From positions 3,391 through 67,390 of the forward strand of contig JAEYRN010000052.1 in NCBI GenBank assembly GCA_023435565.1: a DNA stretch of 64,000 nt, given 5' to 3'. Below, in pieces: positions 50,934 to 60,142 of this stretch; the first letter of the stretch is position 1; each line of letters opens with the position of its first letter. The stretch is from Bacillota bacterium (GTDB taxonomy: Bacteria > Bacillota > UBA4882 > UBA8346). Under the pieces are notes generated by a model. It was not told the origin of the DNA and did no database searches. It saw only the letters and a list, made by a program, of their open reading frames with translations. Position numbers and translations under genes: made by a program.

Positions 50934-52079
50934 ATGGCACGACAAGTCAAATTTTTAATTTTGTTATTGCTGATTTCCTGCTTTACCGTAAATTCGATTG
51001 GTTGGAGTATAACCGAAGAAGAAATCGAAGATAAGATTGATCAGACTAAGAAAAAACTTACCCAAACTAAAATAAAAGAGCATTCGGTCTTGGGGAGTCT
51101 AACCAGAAGCCAAAAAGAATTGGATAAAATCAGTAACAATTTGGAGACTTTGAGTACGAGAATTGGTAGTACTGAAAAGAATATTCAATTTATTAAATAT
51201 AAAATGAATAATACCGAGGGAGAACTTCTTAGATTAGAATCGGAAATTGTCAAACAACAACAAGTTCTACGCGAACGGATTTTAGCTATATATAAATATG
51301 GATATCAAAGTTATCTCGAAATTTTATACGAAGCGAAAGATTTCGGAGAGTTCATTACCAGGTTCGGAATGGTTAAACGTTTTGTAATGACTGACGTACA
51401 TAGTATCAATATACTCCGGGATCAACAGAATCTAATAACCCAGAAAAAAGAAGAAATTTCAAAACAGCAGCAAGATTTGGAGAGGCAGAGACACCTTTTC
51501 ACTAGACTCCAAAATCAAAATAAGTACGAGCAAACTAGATACTTATCGAAGATTCAAGATAGTCAAAAAGAACTTTCAAAAATTCAAAATGATCGCCGTT
51601 TGTTGGAAGAAGCCCTTGACGAATTAGAATCACTTTCAAAATCGATGGAATCCCAAATCCGTGATCTTCAGAACAGCAGTAAAACCGCTCTGGGGTCCGG
51701 AAAGTATATTTGGCCCGTTTCAGGAGACATCACATCTTACTTCGGGAACCGGATGCACCCTATTTTAAGGAAACGAAAATTTCATACCGGAATAGATATC
51801 TCTGCTGGTATGGGAACGCCGATAGCCGCATCCGATTATGCCGTAGTTATTTTCAGCGGACGTAACGGCGGCTATGGGCTGATGATTACGCTAGATCATG
51901 GAGCAGGGATTTCCACGGTATATGCCCATTGTAGCCGTTTGTTGGTTACCAAGGGGCAGACGGTTTCCAAAGGCCAAACCATAGCCAAGGTGGGCAGTAC
52001 CGGCCTAAGTACCGGTCCTCACTTGCATTTTGAAGTTCGTAAGGATGGCGTGCCGGTAGATCCGTTGAATTACATTTAA
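50934..52079 (+). CDS. EnvC-like murein hydrolase activator / M23 peptidase
   Basis: Encodes 381 residues with TGGAGG before the ATG. A signal peptide (about 1-25) is followed by a long coiled coil (about 28-245), then an M23/LytM domain: WPVSGDITSYFGNRMHPILRKRKFHTGIDISAGMGTPIAASD and GLSTGPHLHFEVRKDGVPVDP. The metal-binding H-x3-D and H-x-H are present, so unlike E. coli EnvC it may cut peptidoglycan itself. The coiled coil would dock onto FtsX. Next to ftsEX this fits the FtsX-EnvC/PcsB role. Confidence 0.93.
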   Translation: MARQVKFLILLLLISCFTVNSIGWSITEEEIEDKIDQTKKKLTQTKIKEHSVLGSLTRSQKELDKISNNLETLSTRIGSTEKNIQFIKYKMNNTEGELLRLESEIVKQQQVLRERILAIYKYGYQSYLEILYEAKDFGEFITRFGMVKRFVMTDVHSINILRDQQNLITQKKEEISKQQQDLERQRHLFTRLQNQNKYEQTRYLSKIQDSQKELSKIQNDRRLLEEALDELESLSKSMESQIRDLQNSSKTALGSGKYIWPVSGDITSYFGNRMHPILRKRKFHTGIDISAGMGTPIAASDYAVVIFSGRNGGYGLMITLDHGAGISTVYAHCSRLLVTKGQTVSKGQTIAKVGSTGLSTGPHLHFEVRKDGVPVDPLNYI

Positions 52080-52092
52080 AGGAGCGGTTTAT

Positions 52093-53346
52093 TTGTTTTT
52101 CAAAAAGCCAAAAAGTTATCAATTGGCGTTTGGTGTTTGTTTAATTATAGTTGGCGGTTTAGGCTGGTGGTGGCAGAATTACGCCCGAAACGGAAAATAC
52201 CGGGATTTAGTACCGGCATTTTATTTGATGGGTGTTTTAAAACTCAATTTTTATCAATCAACGGACTTAGCAGCGTTAATGAAAGAATATTGGCGAACCG
52301 GAAATATCGCCGGAATGTTAAAAAGCCTTAATGATCCTTATACCCGGTTTCTTAATAAAAACGAGTACGGTGAGTTAACCAAGGAGACTCAGGGAAGTTT
52401 TGGAGGTATTGGGGTCTATCTAATCCCTAAAGATGAGGAGCTGCTAATTTCTTCAGTGGTTAAGAATTCACCGGGAGAGCGGGCCGGATTGCAACAAGGG
52501 GATCGGATCATCAAAGTTGGAACCGCTTCGGTTAAAGATTTAAGCTCGGAGGTTGCGATTGCCCGAATTCGCGGCGCGGCCGGAACCAAGGTTTTGCTAA
52601 GAATAGCCCGGGGCGAAGCCCGAAATCGCCGTGAAATTGATTTTAATATCGTACGGGATAATATTTTAATCCCGACAGTAGAAATGACGGTAAAAAAAGA
52701 TACGGTTTTGGGAGAATACGCCCACATTCGCATTTCCCAGTTCGCCGAGACCACATCGGTTGATCTTGATAAAAACATGAAGAGTATTGACAATTCTCCT
52801 CAAATAAAAGCATTGGTACTCGATTTAAGGGCTAATCCGGGAGGGTCCCTTGATGCCGCCATTAAAGTAGCCAGCCATTTTATTCCGGAGGGGACTCCGG
52901 TTCTGCATATTAAACGCCGCGGGTATCCCACCCAAACTATTTCGGCTATCAATTATCAACACAGACAACTTCCAATGGTGGTTTTGGTTGACAACTGGAG
53001 CGCAAGCGCTTCGGAGATTGTCGCCGGAGCTTTAAAAGACCAAAAACGGGCTATTTTAATCGGTAATCATACATTTGGCAAAGATTTGATTCAAGAGGTT
53101 AAGAAATTACCCGGCGGAACAGGAGCGACTATTACCATAGCCAGTTACCTAACTTCGGGGAAGGTAAATATTCATAAACGAGGCGTTCAACCGGACTATG
53201 TGGTTGAAATTCCGGGAGCCATGGATTTATTATTGAAGGAAGGAAAACCCGAGTCATTCTTTAAAATGCAAAAGCTTCAAGAAGAAGAAGCAGTTAAGGT
53301 TTTACGTAATCAAATTCGAGGGACCGAGTTAAAGAAAGCCGGATGA
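52093..53346 (+). CDS. ctpA: C-terminal processing peptidase (S41, CtpA-like), TTG start
   Basis: Encodes 417 residues from a TTG, with AAAGGAG upstream. One N-terminal membrane segment (about 10-28) anchors it outside. A PDZ domain (about 95-180, GSFGGIGVYLIPKDEELLISSV ... GLQQGDRIIKVG) precedes the protease core: LDLRANPGGSLDAAIKVA, VLVDNWSASASEIVAGALKD with the catalytic serine and GNHTFGKDLIQEV with the lysine. In diderms it trims wall hydrolases such as the one encoded upstream. Confidence 0.95.
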   Translation: MFFKKPKSYQLAFGVCLIIVGGLGWWWQNYARNGKYRDLVPAFYLMGVLKLNFYQSTDLAALMKEYWRTGNIAGMLKSLNDPYTRFLNKNEYGELTKETQGSFGGIGVYLIPKDEELLISSVVKNSPGERAGLQQGDRIIKVGTASVKDLSSEVAIARIRGAAGTKVLLRIARGEARNRREIDFNIVRDNILIPTVEMTVKKDTVLGEYAHIRISQFAETTSVDLDKNMKSIDNSPQIKALVLDLRANPGGSLDAAIKVASHFIPEGTPVLHIKRRGYPTQTISAINYQHRQLPMVVLVDNWSASASEIVAGALKDQKRAILIGNHTFGKDLIQEVKKLPGGTGATITIASYLTSGKVNIHKRGVQPDYVVEIPGAMDLLLKEGKPESFFKMQKLQEEEAVKVLRNQIRGTELKKAG

Positions 53347-53374
53347 GGTAAGGATTTGAGAGGATGTGATTTAA

Positions 53375-54694
53375 GTGTGGCCGTTGTCACCCAATCAAAA
53401 AACGGCCTTTATTTTTTATCTGGCTTTTGCCGGATTATTAATCTTTGTTTCTTTTTGGTCCCCGGCCAATCCGGCAACTTCGGATCGGACTTATTCGGGT
53501 CAACTGGAGTTAAAGGATGGCCTGAATGATTTATCAGATATTCAAAGTTCTTTTGAGGTTTTGTGGAAGGAAACCTTAAATCAAAAAGGGTGGAAGCAAG
53601 AAGGTTCCCTTTTGCATGCCGAATCTAAGCTTGAAGAGGGGAAGTTTGGAAAGGTCCGAGTTAAATGGGTCAATGCTAATAGCAAAATCTTATTACCGAA
53701 GACTATAACCGAGAAAGATTTGGTAGAATTAATCGACGATTGGGAAAAGATTAATCGTTCTTTGGAATTAAATTCGGCCAAAGTCAAATGGGGTTATCAA
53801 AAAAACCAACTATGGTTGATGTTATCCAACGAGTTAACGGTAAATACGCCCGGAGGTCCCAATACACTTCCGATACACCAATTAACCTTAGTAACCCCTT
53901 CGGGGACCGGCCTTAACCAAAAATGGCCGGGGCTGATACGCCGGGTTCCTCTACCCCGGATACCTCCCCATATTCGACCTGAGGTTGAAGTGGAGCTTCC
54001 TAAGGAGATTCCAGTAATCAAAAAAACAAGGGTTGCTTTGATCATTGATGATGTGGGTACGGTACGCAGACCTGCAGACGCGATGCTGGAAGTGCCGGCC
54101 CGATTGACTTGGGCGGTTTTACCCTTTACTCCTTATGCGGAGGAGTATATTCAGGCAGCTAAGGAGCGGGGTTTTGAAATCATATTGCATTTACCCATGG
54201 AACCAATCGACCGGAGAAATAATCCAGGGCCCGGGGTAATAAAAGGCGAGTGGACCGAGACTGAAATCATTGAACAATTAGAGGTAAATTTGAACCAAGT
54301 TCCCGGGGCAGTCGGAGTCAACAACCATATGGGGTCCGCAGGGACCGCGGATGAGCGTTTAATGGATATTATTTTGAAGTATATCAAAGATAAGAACATT
54401 TTCTTTGTTGACAGTATGACAAGCGATCGTTCAGTAGGAGAAGTTGTTGCCCGCCGTCATCAGGTTAGTTTCAATAAGAGGGATGTTTTTATTGATAATC
54501 AGGAAGATATTAAATCGAAGAAAAGGGCTTTAAGGGAATTAATGAAGATTGCTTTAAAGAAAGGCGAAGCGATTGGTATCGGTCATGTCAGGGATGGAAC
54601 GGCTGAAGCGATCATTGAGATGCTGCCGGAGTTTGAGAAAGCGGGAATAGAGATAGTGCCGGTATCGGAGTTGATAGATAGATCCGGTCTCTGA
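53375..54694 (+). CDS. divergent polysaccharide deacetylase (YibQ/DUF610 family), GTG start
   Basis: Encodes 439 residues from GTG 53375 (GAGAGGATG site). A membrane helix (about 10-27) is followed by a variable region of about 200 residues. The deacetylase-fold domain (about 223-438) has VALIIDDVGTVRRPADAMLEVPARLTWAVLPFTPYA, EIILHLPMEP, NNHMGSAGTADERLMDIIL and FFVDSMTSDRSVG. YibQ is encoded with envC and ctpA in proteobacteria, and the whole order recurs here, suggesting a linked wall-remodelling role. The catalytic state of this family is uncertain. Confidence 0.92.
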   Translation: MWPLSPNQKTAFIFYLAFAGLLIFVSFWSPANPATSDRTYSGQLELKDGLNDLSDIQSSFEVLWKETLNQKGWKQEGSLLHAESKLEEGKFGKVRVKWVNANSKILLPKTITEKDLVELIDDWEKINRSLELNSAKVKWGYQKNQLWLMLSNELTVNTPGGPNTLPIHQLTLVTPSGTGLNQKWPGLIRRVPLPRIPPHIRPEVEVELPKEIPVIKKTRVALIIDDVGTVRRPADAMLEVPARLTWAVLPFTPYAEEYIQAAKERGFEIILHLPMEPIDRRNNPGPGVIKGEWTETEIIEQLEVNLNQVPGAVGVNNHMGSAGTADERLMDIILKYIKDKNIFFVDSMTSDRSVGEVVARRHQVSFNKRDVFIDNQEDIKSKKRALRELMKIALKKGEAIGIGHVRDGTAEAIIEMLPEFEKAGIEIVPVSELIDRSGL

Positions 54695-54767
54695 TGACAT
54701 TAGGGTCGGGATGAGGCTGGTTGGGTTTGCAGTGAATTAAGACTATAACGGGATGGTTTATTGGGTT

Positions 54768-54940
54768 TTGCCGGATTCTTTGAGTGCGGCGTGATGGGCT
54801 GCGTATTGCTGTGTTGCTTGGTCGTTCCAGTCCTCGACGTACATGAGTACGCCTCCGGGCTTCACTCCCGGCGCGCCTTGCACTACTTGCCCCTGACGCC
54901 GCAAGTTGATTCGAAGAAGTTTTCTCAAAGAATCCGGCAA
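54768..54940. repeat. GC-rich element bounded by 17-bp perfect inverted repeats
   Basis: TTGCCGGATTCTTTGAG (54768-54784) is matched by its exact complement at 54924-54940. The ~139 bases between are GC-rich and hold a small CGTAC-ATGA-GTACG hairpin. A second hairpin (CCGGCGC / GCGCCGG) follows at about 54950-54976. A minus-strand open frame of 60 codons starts and ends in the arms, but it has no recognisable domain. The element sits just after the cell-wall operon and is unlike its AT-rich flanks; it may be a MITE or a repeated RNA element. Confidence 0.6.
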
Positions 54941-55198
54941 GGGTTCAACCCCGGCGCGCTTCTGTGAAAGCGCCGGATGGCATACTAAAGGGCTGAAGAT
55001 GATGCTTTAGTTGTTATCTTAGAGAGTTTCTACCATTCTTTTTAATTGTTTTGTTGGATTTTTATCAAGAACATTTGCAAGTAAAATACATAGCGTTTCC
55101 GGATAACTGATTTAAATTATTGGACTAATTAATTAAAAGGTCGTTAAAGATTTTGTATCTGATCGAATTAAGGGAAATGTTTTAAGGTATTTAAGACT

Positions 55199-55225
55199 AA
55201 GCTGCCGAATATGGCGGCTTTTTTT
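55199..55225 (+). terminator. intrinsic terminator
   Basis: An 8-bp stem (AAGCTGCC / GGCGGCTT with one G-U pair) is followed by seven Ts. Between it and the GC-rich element the region 54977-55198 is AT-rich and shows no gene. Confidence 0.8.
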
Positions 55226-55230
55226 CACAC

Positions 55231-55309
55231 ACCACCAATAGGAATTTTCGCCGAAAAACATTCGCGAAACAGGTTATCTGGAATATATTAGCGAAAAATA
55301 TACATATAT
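55231..55309 (+). repeat. ~80-bp intergenic repeat, copy A
   Basis: The stretch containing CATTCGCGAAACAGGT and ATCTGGAATATATTAG recurs at 62518-62597 with about a dozen differences. Copy A lies directly after a terminator and 70 bases before the AraC-type gene. The two copies bracket the AraC/UvrA-fusion/SDR segment, in the same orientation. Confidence 0.8.
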
Positions 55310-55379
55310 AGTCCGAATGGGTGACCGGGAAGTAAAAGGTGTAAAACATCCGTGTTTCACAAAAATGATTGGAGTAAAT

Positions 55380-56291
55380 ATGAATAATAATTCAATGGAT
55401 TTTACTAAAGATGAATATAACTTTAAAGTCAATCTAGTTATTGATTATATTGATACTTTTTTTGACCAGGAATTATCGTTAAAGAGATTATCTCAGATTG
55501 CAAATTTTTCGGAATTCCATTTTCATCGTATTTTTAAAGGTATTACTAAGGAAACATTAACTCAATATATCCAGAGAATTCGCGTTGAAAAAGCCGCCTA
55601 TCAACTTCTGTATAATCCTAATAAAACAATAACCGACATAGCTTTGAGTAACGGTTTTAATTCGTCGCAATTTTTCTCAAAAGTCTTTAAAGATCATTTT
55701 AATCAAAATCCAAGAGAATGGAGAAAAAATAGCAAGATAGTGCAAGTAAGTGCCGGCCCATTTGATTATGATTATGTAACAAATACTGGAGGGCAATTAA
55801 ACTTGCAAGATATCTCGATCGATATCCGGGATATATCTGATATGTATGTGGTATATATACGACATATCGGTTCATATAAGGGGAATGTAGATCTTTACAC
55901 TCAGCTTTTTAATAAACTCTTTAAATGGGCCGATGCTCATAATGTGCTTAACAAGGACACAAAAGTAATTGCACTATATAATGATTTTCCGGAAATAACT
56001 GATGAAAATAAACTGAAGCTAACAGCCTGTATAACAATTGATCAAAAAATAAATCCCGACAAACCTTTTGGAAAACTAAAAATTAATGGGGGAAAATATG
56101 CAACTTGCCGCTTCGAGATTGTAAAAGATGATTTTGAAAATGCCTGGGATTTAATGTATGGTGAATGGCTTCCTCAAAGCGGTTATCAACCTGATGATAA
56201 ACCATCCTTTGAATTATTTTATAATGACCCGCATGAACATCCCGAGCACAAATATATTGTTGATTTTTGCATCCCGGTCATCACATTGTAA
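55380..56291 (+). CDS. AraC-family regulator with GyrI-like effector domain
   Basis: Encodes 303 residues from ATG 55380, with GGAG six bases upstream. Residues ~18-115 carry the two AraC HTH motifs (LSLKRLSQIANFSEFHFHRIFKG and ITDIALSNGFNSSQFFSKVFKDHFNQNPREWRK). Residues ~145-300 form a GyrI-like small-molecule-binding domain (MYVVYIRHIGSYKG ... GKYATCRFEIVKDDFENAWDLMYGEWLPQSGYQPDDKPSFELFYNDP). This is the Rob/SoxS-BmrR-type drug-sensing layout. It is 12 bases upstream of the UvrA-fusion gene and is probably its regulator. Confidence 0.92.
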   Translation: MNNNSMDFTKDEYNFKVNLVIDYIDTFFDQELSLKRLSQIANFSEFHFHRIFKGITKETLTQYIQRIRVEKAAYQLLYNPNKTITDIALSNGFNSSQFFSKVFKDHFNQNPREWRKNSKIVQVSAGPFDYDYVTNTGGQLNLQDISIDIRDISDMYVVYIRHIGSYKGNVDLYTQLFNKLFKWADAHNVLNKDTKVIALYNDFPEITDENKLKLTACITIDQKINPDKPFGKLKINGGKYATCRFEIVKDDFENAWDLMYGEWLPQSGYQPDDKPSFELFYNDPHEHPEHKYIVDFCIPVITL

Positions 56292-56303
56292 AAAGAGGGC
56301 GCT

Positions 56304-59300
56304 ATGAATAAATATCAACTATTCACCATAGGTAAAATAGAAAATATAGACGATGGAATGTATGTATCGGTTTATGAAGATTACAAACCGGCGTTGCTTC
56401 ATATCGATAAATTTAGTCATGTTATTCTGTTCTATATCGATCAGGATGGTAACAAGTCAGAAAACACGAGTTATAACTTCGAACAATATAAACAAGTTGT
56501 AGAAAATATTCACCAGTATTCTTTAACTCAAATAAAACTCGCTGTTGTCAAGTTGCTTAAGTCAGACAATAAACTTGGCATATTGCACATAGATAGTAAA
56601 ATATCATGTTGCGGCATTCTGATTGACATAAAACCTTATTTCCCCATAGAAGATAGAATTAGGGAATGTTTAGTTCCTGAAGATTTATCTTCGATGCCTT
56701 CTTTCATTCAGGAAAATTCGATTAAGAATCTTGACAATCAATATCTCTCGAAGAATTATCCGGCCATAGCTGACGATACACTATATGCATTTAATTCAAA
56801 TGGCAGTATCAGAAAAAAAGATGGACGTTGCGTTATCGAACTTGAAATGATTTATGAAAAAATCTTCAGTTATCTCGCCCAATTCTCTCACATTCAAATA
56901 ATCTGGTGGTTCAGCCGCTTTGAAAAAGATACCTTCAGAAGAACTACCCAATGCAATCCTCCTTATGAAAATGCGCCGCGAACCGGAGTATTTGCTTCCC
57001 GATCCCCAGTCAGACCAAATCCTATAGGACTGACAACAGCAAGAATTATTAAAATTGATTCCAGAAATCAAAGTATTGAAATATCTGATGTGGATGCCTT
57101 TGACAAGACACCGGTACTAGACATCAAACCATATGTTCCATTTTTACACAGGGTTGCAAAATGCGATGTACCTTCATGGGTTGATCACTGGAGTGAATGG
57201 CATATTGAACAGGCATTTTCTATGAAAGAAGGAAACAGTATTAGCTTATCCGAATCGGATTTCAAAAGATTATCAGGATTAACTACTGCTATTGAAGTGC
57301 CGAAAACGACTAATAAACGTTCCGGTATTACAAAACAAATGGATAATACCGGCGAAGATTCTATTATCATTATTGGAGCCAAAGAAAATAATCTTAAAAA
57401 TATCTCATTAAAAATCCCTAAAAATAAAATGACAGTCATTACAGGATTAAGCGGTAGCGGAAAATCTTCTTTGGCATTTGATACCATTTTTGCTGAAAGC
57501 CAAAGGAGATTTATGGATTGTATTTCTTCAACCGGCAGGCAATTTTTCAAACAATTTGAACGTCCTAATGTAGATCAAATATTGAATTTGCAACCGGCTA
57601 TAGCGATTGAGCAGAAATCCATTAACAGAAATATTCGTTCAACAGTTGGAACGGTTTCCGATATAACTGATTATTTACGTCTTCTTTACGCACGAATTGG
57701 AATTCGTCATTGCCCTGACTGTGGGAGAGCGGTTGATGTAAAGACAATGAATGAGATATTGAATCTTCTGGTTAATTTATCAGAAACCATCCACTTCAAT
57801 ATTGTATCTTTAAAAACCAATTCAATCGTTTTCTCAAATAACCCATATCAATCGATTAATATTGATTCTCTCGCTAAATTAAAAAACGTTGTAAAGCATC
57901 TGCTTGATACTGAAAATGGGGTATTTAAAGTAGGAATTTCCAAAGATGAAAGTTTTATTTTACACACACGAAACCATTGTTATTATTGCGGACATTCATT
58001 TTTTGAATTAACTCCTGCATTTTTCAGCAGTAATAATCCGGACAGCATGTGTCCTGAGTGTGATGGACTTGGCAGTAAAATGTCTGTTTCTCCTGAATTA
58101 ATCGTTGCTTACCCGGAAAAATCAATTCTTGATAACGCTTCTGCCTGGTGGGGCGATTTACGAAAATATATAGAAAAGCCGACTGGCAACTGGATGAAAG
58201 GTGAAGTAATTGCTCTTGCGCAAAGCATGAAAGTTGACCTCGAAAAGCCATGGGAAAAATTACCGGATAACTTCAGACAGAGAGCTTTATTTGGTACTGA
58301 TGGGGTAAATGTGACGCTAAAGTACAAGGGTTCAAGAGGACGATCCGGCGATATCGAAAGACCGGTTGAAGGTGCGGTAAATCATATTAAGAGACTTTTT
58401 CGAGGGTCCCATGGGAAAAATTCAAATGAATTTTACATGCAATTTATGGTTGAAAGCGAGTGTCCTGCGTGTCATGGGGAACAGCTAAATGCCGAAGCGC
58501 GATTCGTTACTGTCGCAGATATGCGGTTTCCAGAAATCGCCTCAATTACCGTTTCGGAATTACATGATTGGATACAGAAATTACCGGCAAAATTAACTGA
58601 TAATCAGATTAATATTTCTAGTGAAATAATTGCTTCCATAATACATAAAACAGAAGCGCTAATTAATGTCGGGCTGGATTATTTATCATTGAAGCGTCCG
58701 TTGCCTACGCTATCCGGCGGAGAGTCGCAGCGTTTAAGATTGTCAACCCAATTAGGGAGCGGCTTAACAAACCTTTTGTATATTCTTGATGAGCCTACCA
58801 TGGGCTTACACTCATCTGATCAGAAAAAACTCATTAATACTTTGAAACATTTACGGGATTGCGGGAATACGGTTGTTATTGTAGAACATGACAAGACAAC
58901 AATGCTTGAAGCTGATCACTTGATTGATATAGGCCCTGGCGCCGGGATTAACGGCGGTAATTTAGTAGCACAGGGTACGCCGCAGGAGGTAATATCGAAT
59001 GATGCTTCGATCACTGGGAAGTATCTTTCACAAAAACTACTTATCGGAACAGATCAGAAAAGAACGAAACGCGCCCCATATGGTTTTTTAAGTATTCAAG
59101 GAGCATGCAAAAATAATTTGAAAAACATAAACGTTTCCATACCTTTGGGTGTGTTTACTTGCGTTACGGGTAAAAGTGGTTCGGGAAAAAGCAGTCTGGT
59201 GACAAAAACTCTTTCACCCATTTTAACCTATTATTATCATCACAAAGTTTTGCTTAAAGGGGATTTCAAGGGAATTGAGGGGTTGGATCAAATAGATAAC

Positions 59301-60017
59301 ATTATTACTATTACGCAGGAGGCAATCGGGCGAACTCCACGCTCCAATCCTGCGACATATACAGGTGTTTTTGATGAGATCCGAAATGTTTTCGCTAATA
59401 CCCCATCCGCAAAAGAAAGGGGCTTTTCGGAAAATAGGTTCAGTTTTAACAATAAAGACGGCCGGTGTAATTCATGCGAAGGTGAAGGCAGAATGAAAAT
59501 TGAGATGAATTTTATGCCTGATGTATGGATAACCTGTCCTGAGTGTATGGGCAAGCGATTTAATAAAGAAACACTTGAGGTTACATATAAAGATAAGACA
59601 ATTGCCGATATTTTGGAAATGGATATTGATGAGGCCAGTATTATTTTTGCAGACAGTATCAAAGCTTCCCAGATATTGAATACCCTAAAGGAAGTTGGGT
59701 TGGTTTATCTTAAACTCGGACAAAGCGCATTAACATTATCCGGCGGCGAAGCACAGCGAATAAAATTATCAAAGGAATTGAGCAATATTAAAAAAGGGAA
59801 GATTTTATATATACTCGATGAACCAACAACCGGATTACATTTTTCGGATATTGATCATTTGTTAACCCTTATTCATAAAATCGTTGATGAAGGCAATTCG
59901 GTGATAATCATAGAGCATAATACCGATATGGTGAAAAATGCGGATTGGGTGATTGAACTTGGACCTGAAGGTGGAGAAAAAGGCGGTTATATTGTTTATG
60001 AAGGTCCGCCTTTTTGA
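56304..60017 (+). CDS. TrmO-like tandem domains fused to a UvrA2-like ABC ATPase
   Basis: Encodes 1237 residues. Residues 1-125 form a degenerate TrmO/TsaA-like unit (YKPALLHIDKFSHVILFYID ... ILIDIKPYFPIEDRI); residues ~155-285 form a canonical one (FSHIQIIWWFSRFEK, RTGVFASRSPVRPNPIGLT, DVDAFDKTPVLDIKPYVP). TrmO methylates t6A37 in tRNA using SAM. From about residue 352 the protein is UvrA-like with two ABC modules: GLSGSGKSS (381-389) with LSGGESQRLRLS and ILDEPTMGLHSSD, and GKSGSGKSS with LSGGEAQRIKLS and ILDEPTTGLHFSD; zinc modules CYYC...CPEC and CNSC...CPEC are intact. The UvrB-binding region is much shorter than in UvrA, as in UvrA2 drug-resistance types. The tail is short (YEGPPF). Confidence 0.9.
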   Translation: MNKYQLFTIGKIENIDDGMYVSVYEDYKPALLHIDKFSHVILFYIDQDGNKSENTSYNFEQYKQVVENIHQYSLTQIKLAVVKLLKSDNKLGILHIDSKISCCGILIDIKPYFPIEDRIRECLVPEDLSSMPSFIQENSIKNLDNQYLSKNYPAIADDTLYAFNSNGSIRKKDGRCVIELEMIYEKIFSYLAQFSHIQIIWWFSRFEKDTFRRTTQCNPPYENAPRTGVFASRSPVRPNPIGLTTARIIKIDSRNQSIEISDVDAFDKTPVLDIKPYVPFLHRVAKCDVPSWVDHWSEWHIEQAFSMKEGNSISLSESDFKRLSGLTTAIEVPKTTNKRSGITKQMDNTGEDSIIIIGAKENNLKNISLKIPKNKMTVITGLSGSGKSSLAFDTIFAESQRRFMDCISSTGRQFFKQFERPNVDQILNLQPAIAIEQKSINRNIRSTVGTVSDITDYLRLLYARIGIRHCPDCGRAVDVKTMNEILNLLVNLSETIHFNIVSLKTNSIVFSNNPYQSINIDSLAKLKNVVKHLLDTENGVFKVGISKDESFILHTRNHCYYCGHSFFELTPAFFSSNNPDSMCPECDGLGSKMSVSPELIVAYPEKSILDNASAWWGDLRKYIEKPTGNWMKGEVIALAQSMKVDLEKPWEKLPDNFRQRALFGTDGVNVTLKYKGSRGRSGDIERPVEGAVNHIKRLFRGSHGKNSNEFYMQFMVESECPACHGEQLNAEARFVTVADMRFPEIASITVSELHDWIQKLPAKLTDNQINISSEIIASIIHKTEALINVGLDYLSLKRPLPTLSGGESQRLRLSTQLGSGLTNLLYILDEPTMGLHSSDQKKLINTLKHLRDCGNTVVIVEHDKTTMLEADHLIDIGPGAGINGGNLVAQGTPQEVISNDASITGKYLSQKLLIGTDQKRTKRAPYGFLSIQGACKNNLKNINVSIPLGVFTCVTGKSGSGKSSLVTKTLSPILTYYYHHKVLLKGDFKGIEGLDQIDNIITITQEAIGRTPRSNPATYTGVFDEIRNVFANTPSAKERGFSENRFSFNNKDGRCNSCEGEGRMKIEMNFMPDVWITCPECMGKRFNKETLEVTYKDKTIADILEMDIDEASIIFADSIKASQILNTLKEVGLVYLKLGQSALTLSGGEAQRIKLSKELSNIKKGKILYILDEPTTGLHFSDIDHLLTLIHKIVDEGNSVIIIEHNTDMVKNADWVIELGPEGGEKGGYIVYEGPPF

Positions 60018-60142
60018 AATCAATCTTACTTTCGGCATTCTTGCGTTTAGGCAACCACGAAAATGCGGGGTTAAATAGAAAAATCGAAAGTATGCTCCAC
60101 CCATCGCTCAACAGCGCGTATTAAAATGTAAAGGAGAAAAAT

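Noticed and set aside
54758..54940. 60-codon minus-strand frame in the inverted-repeat element
   Set aside because: Its start and end are the repeat arms themselves and no family is recognised; treated as part of the repeat.
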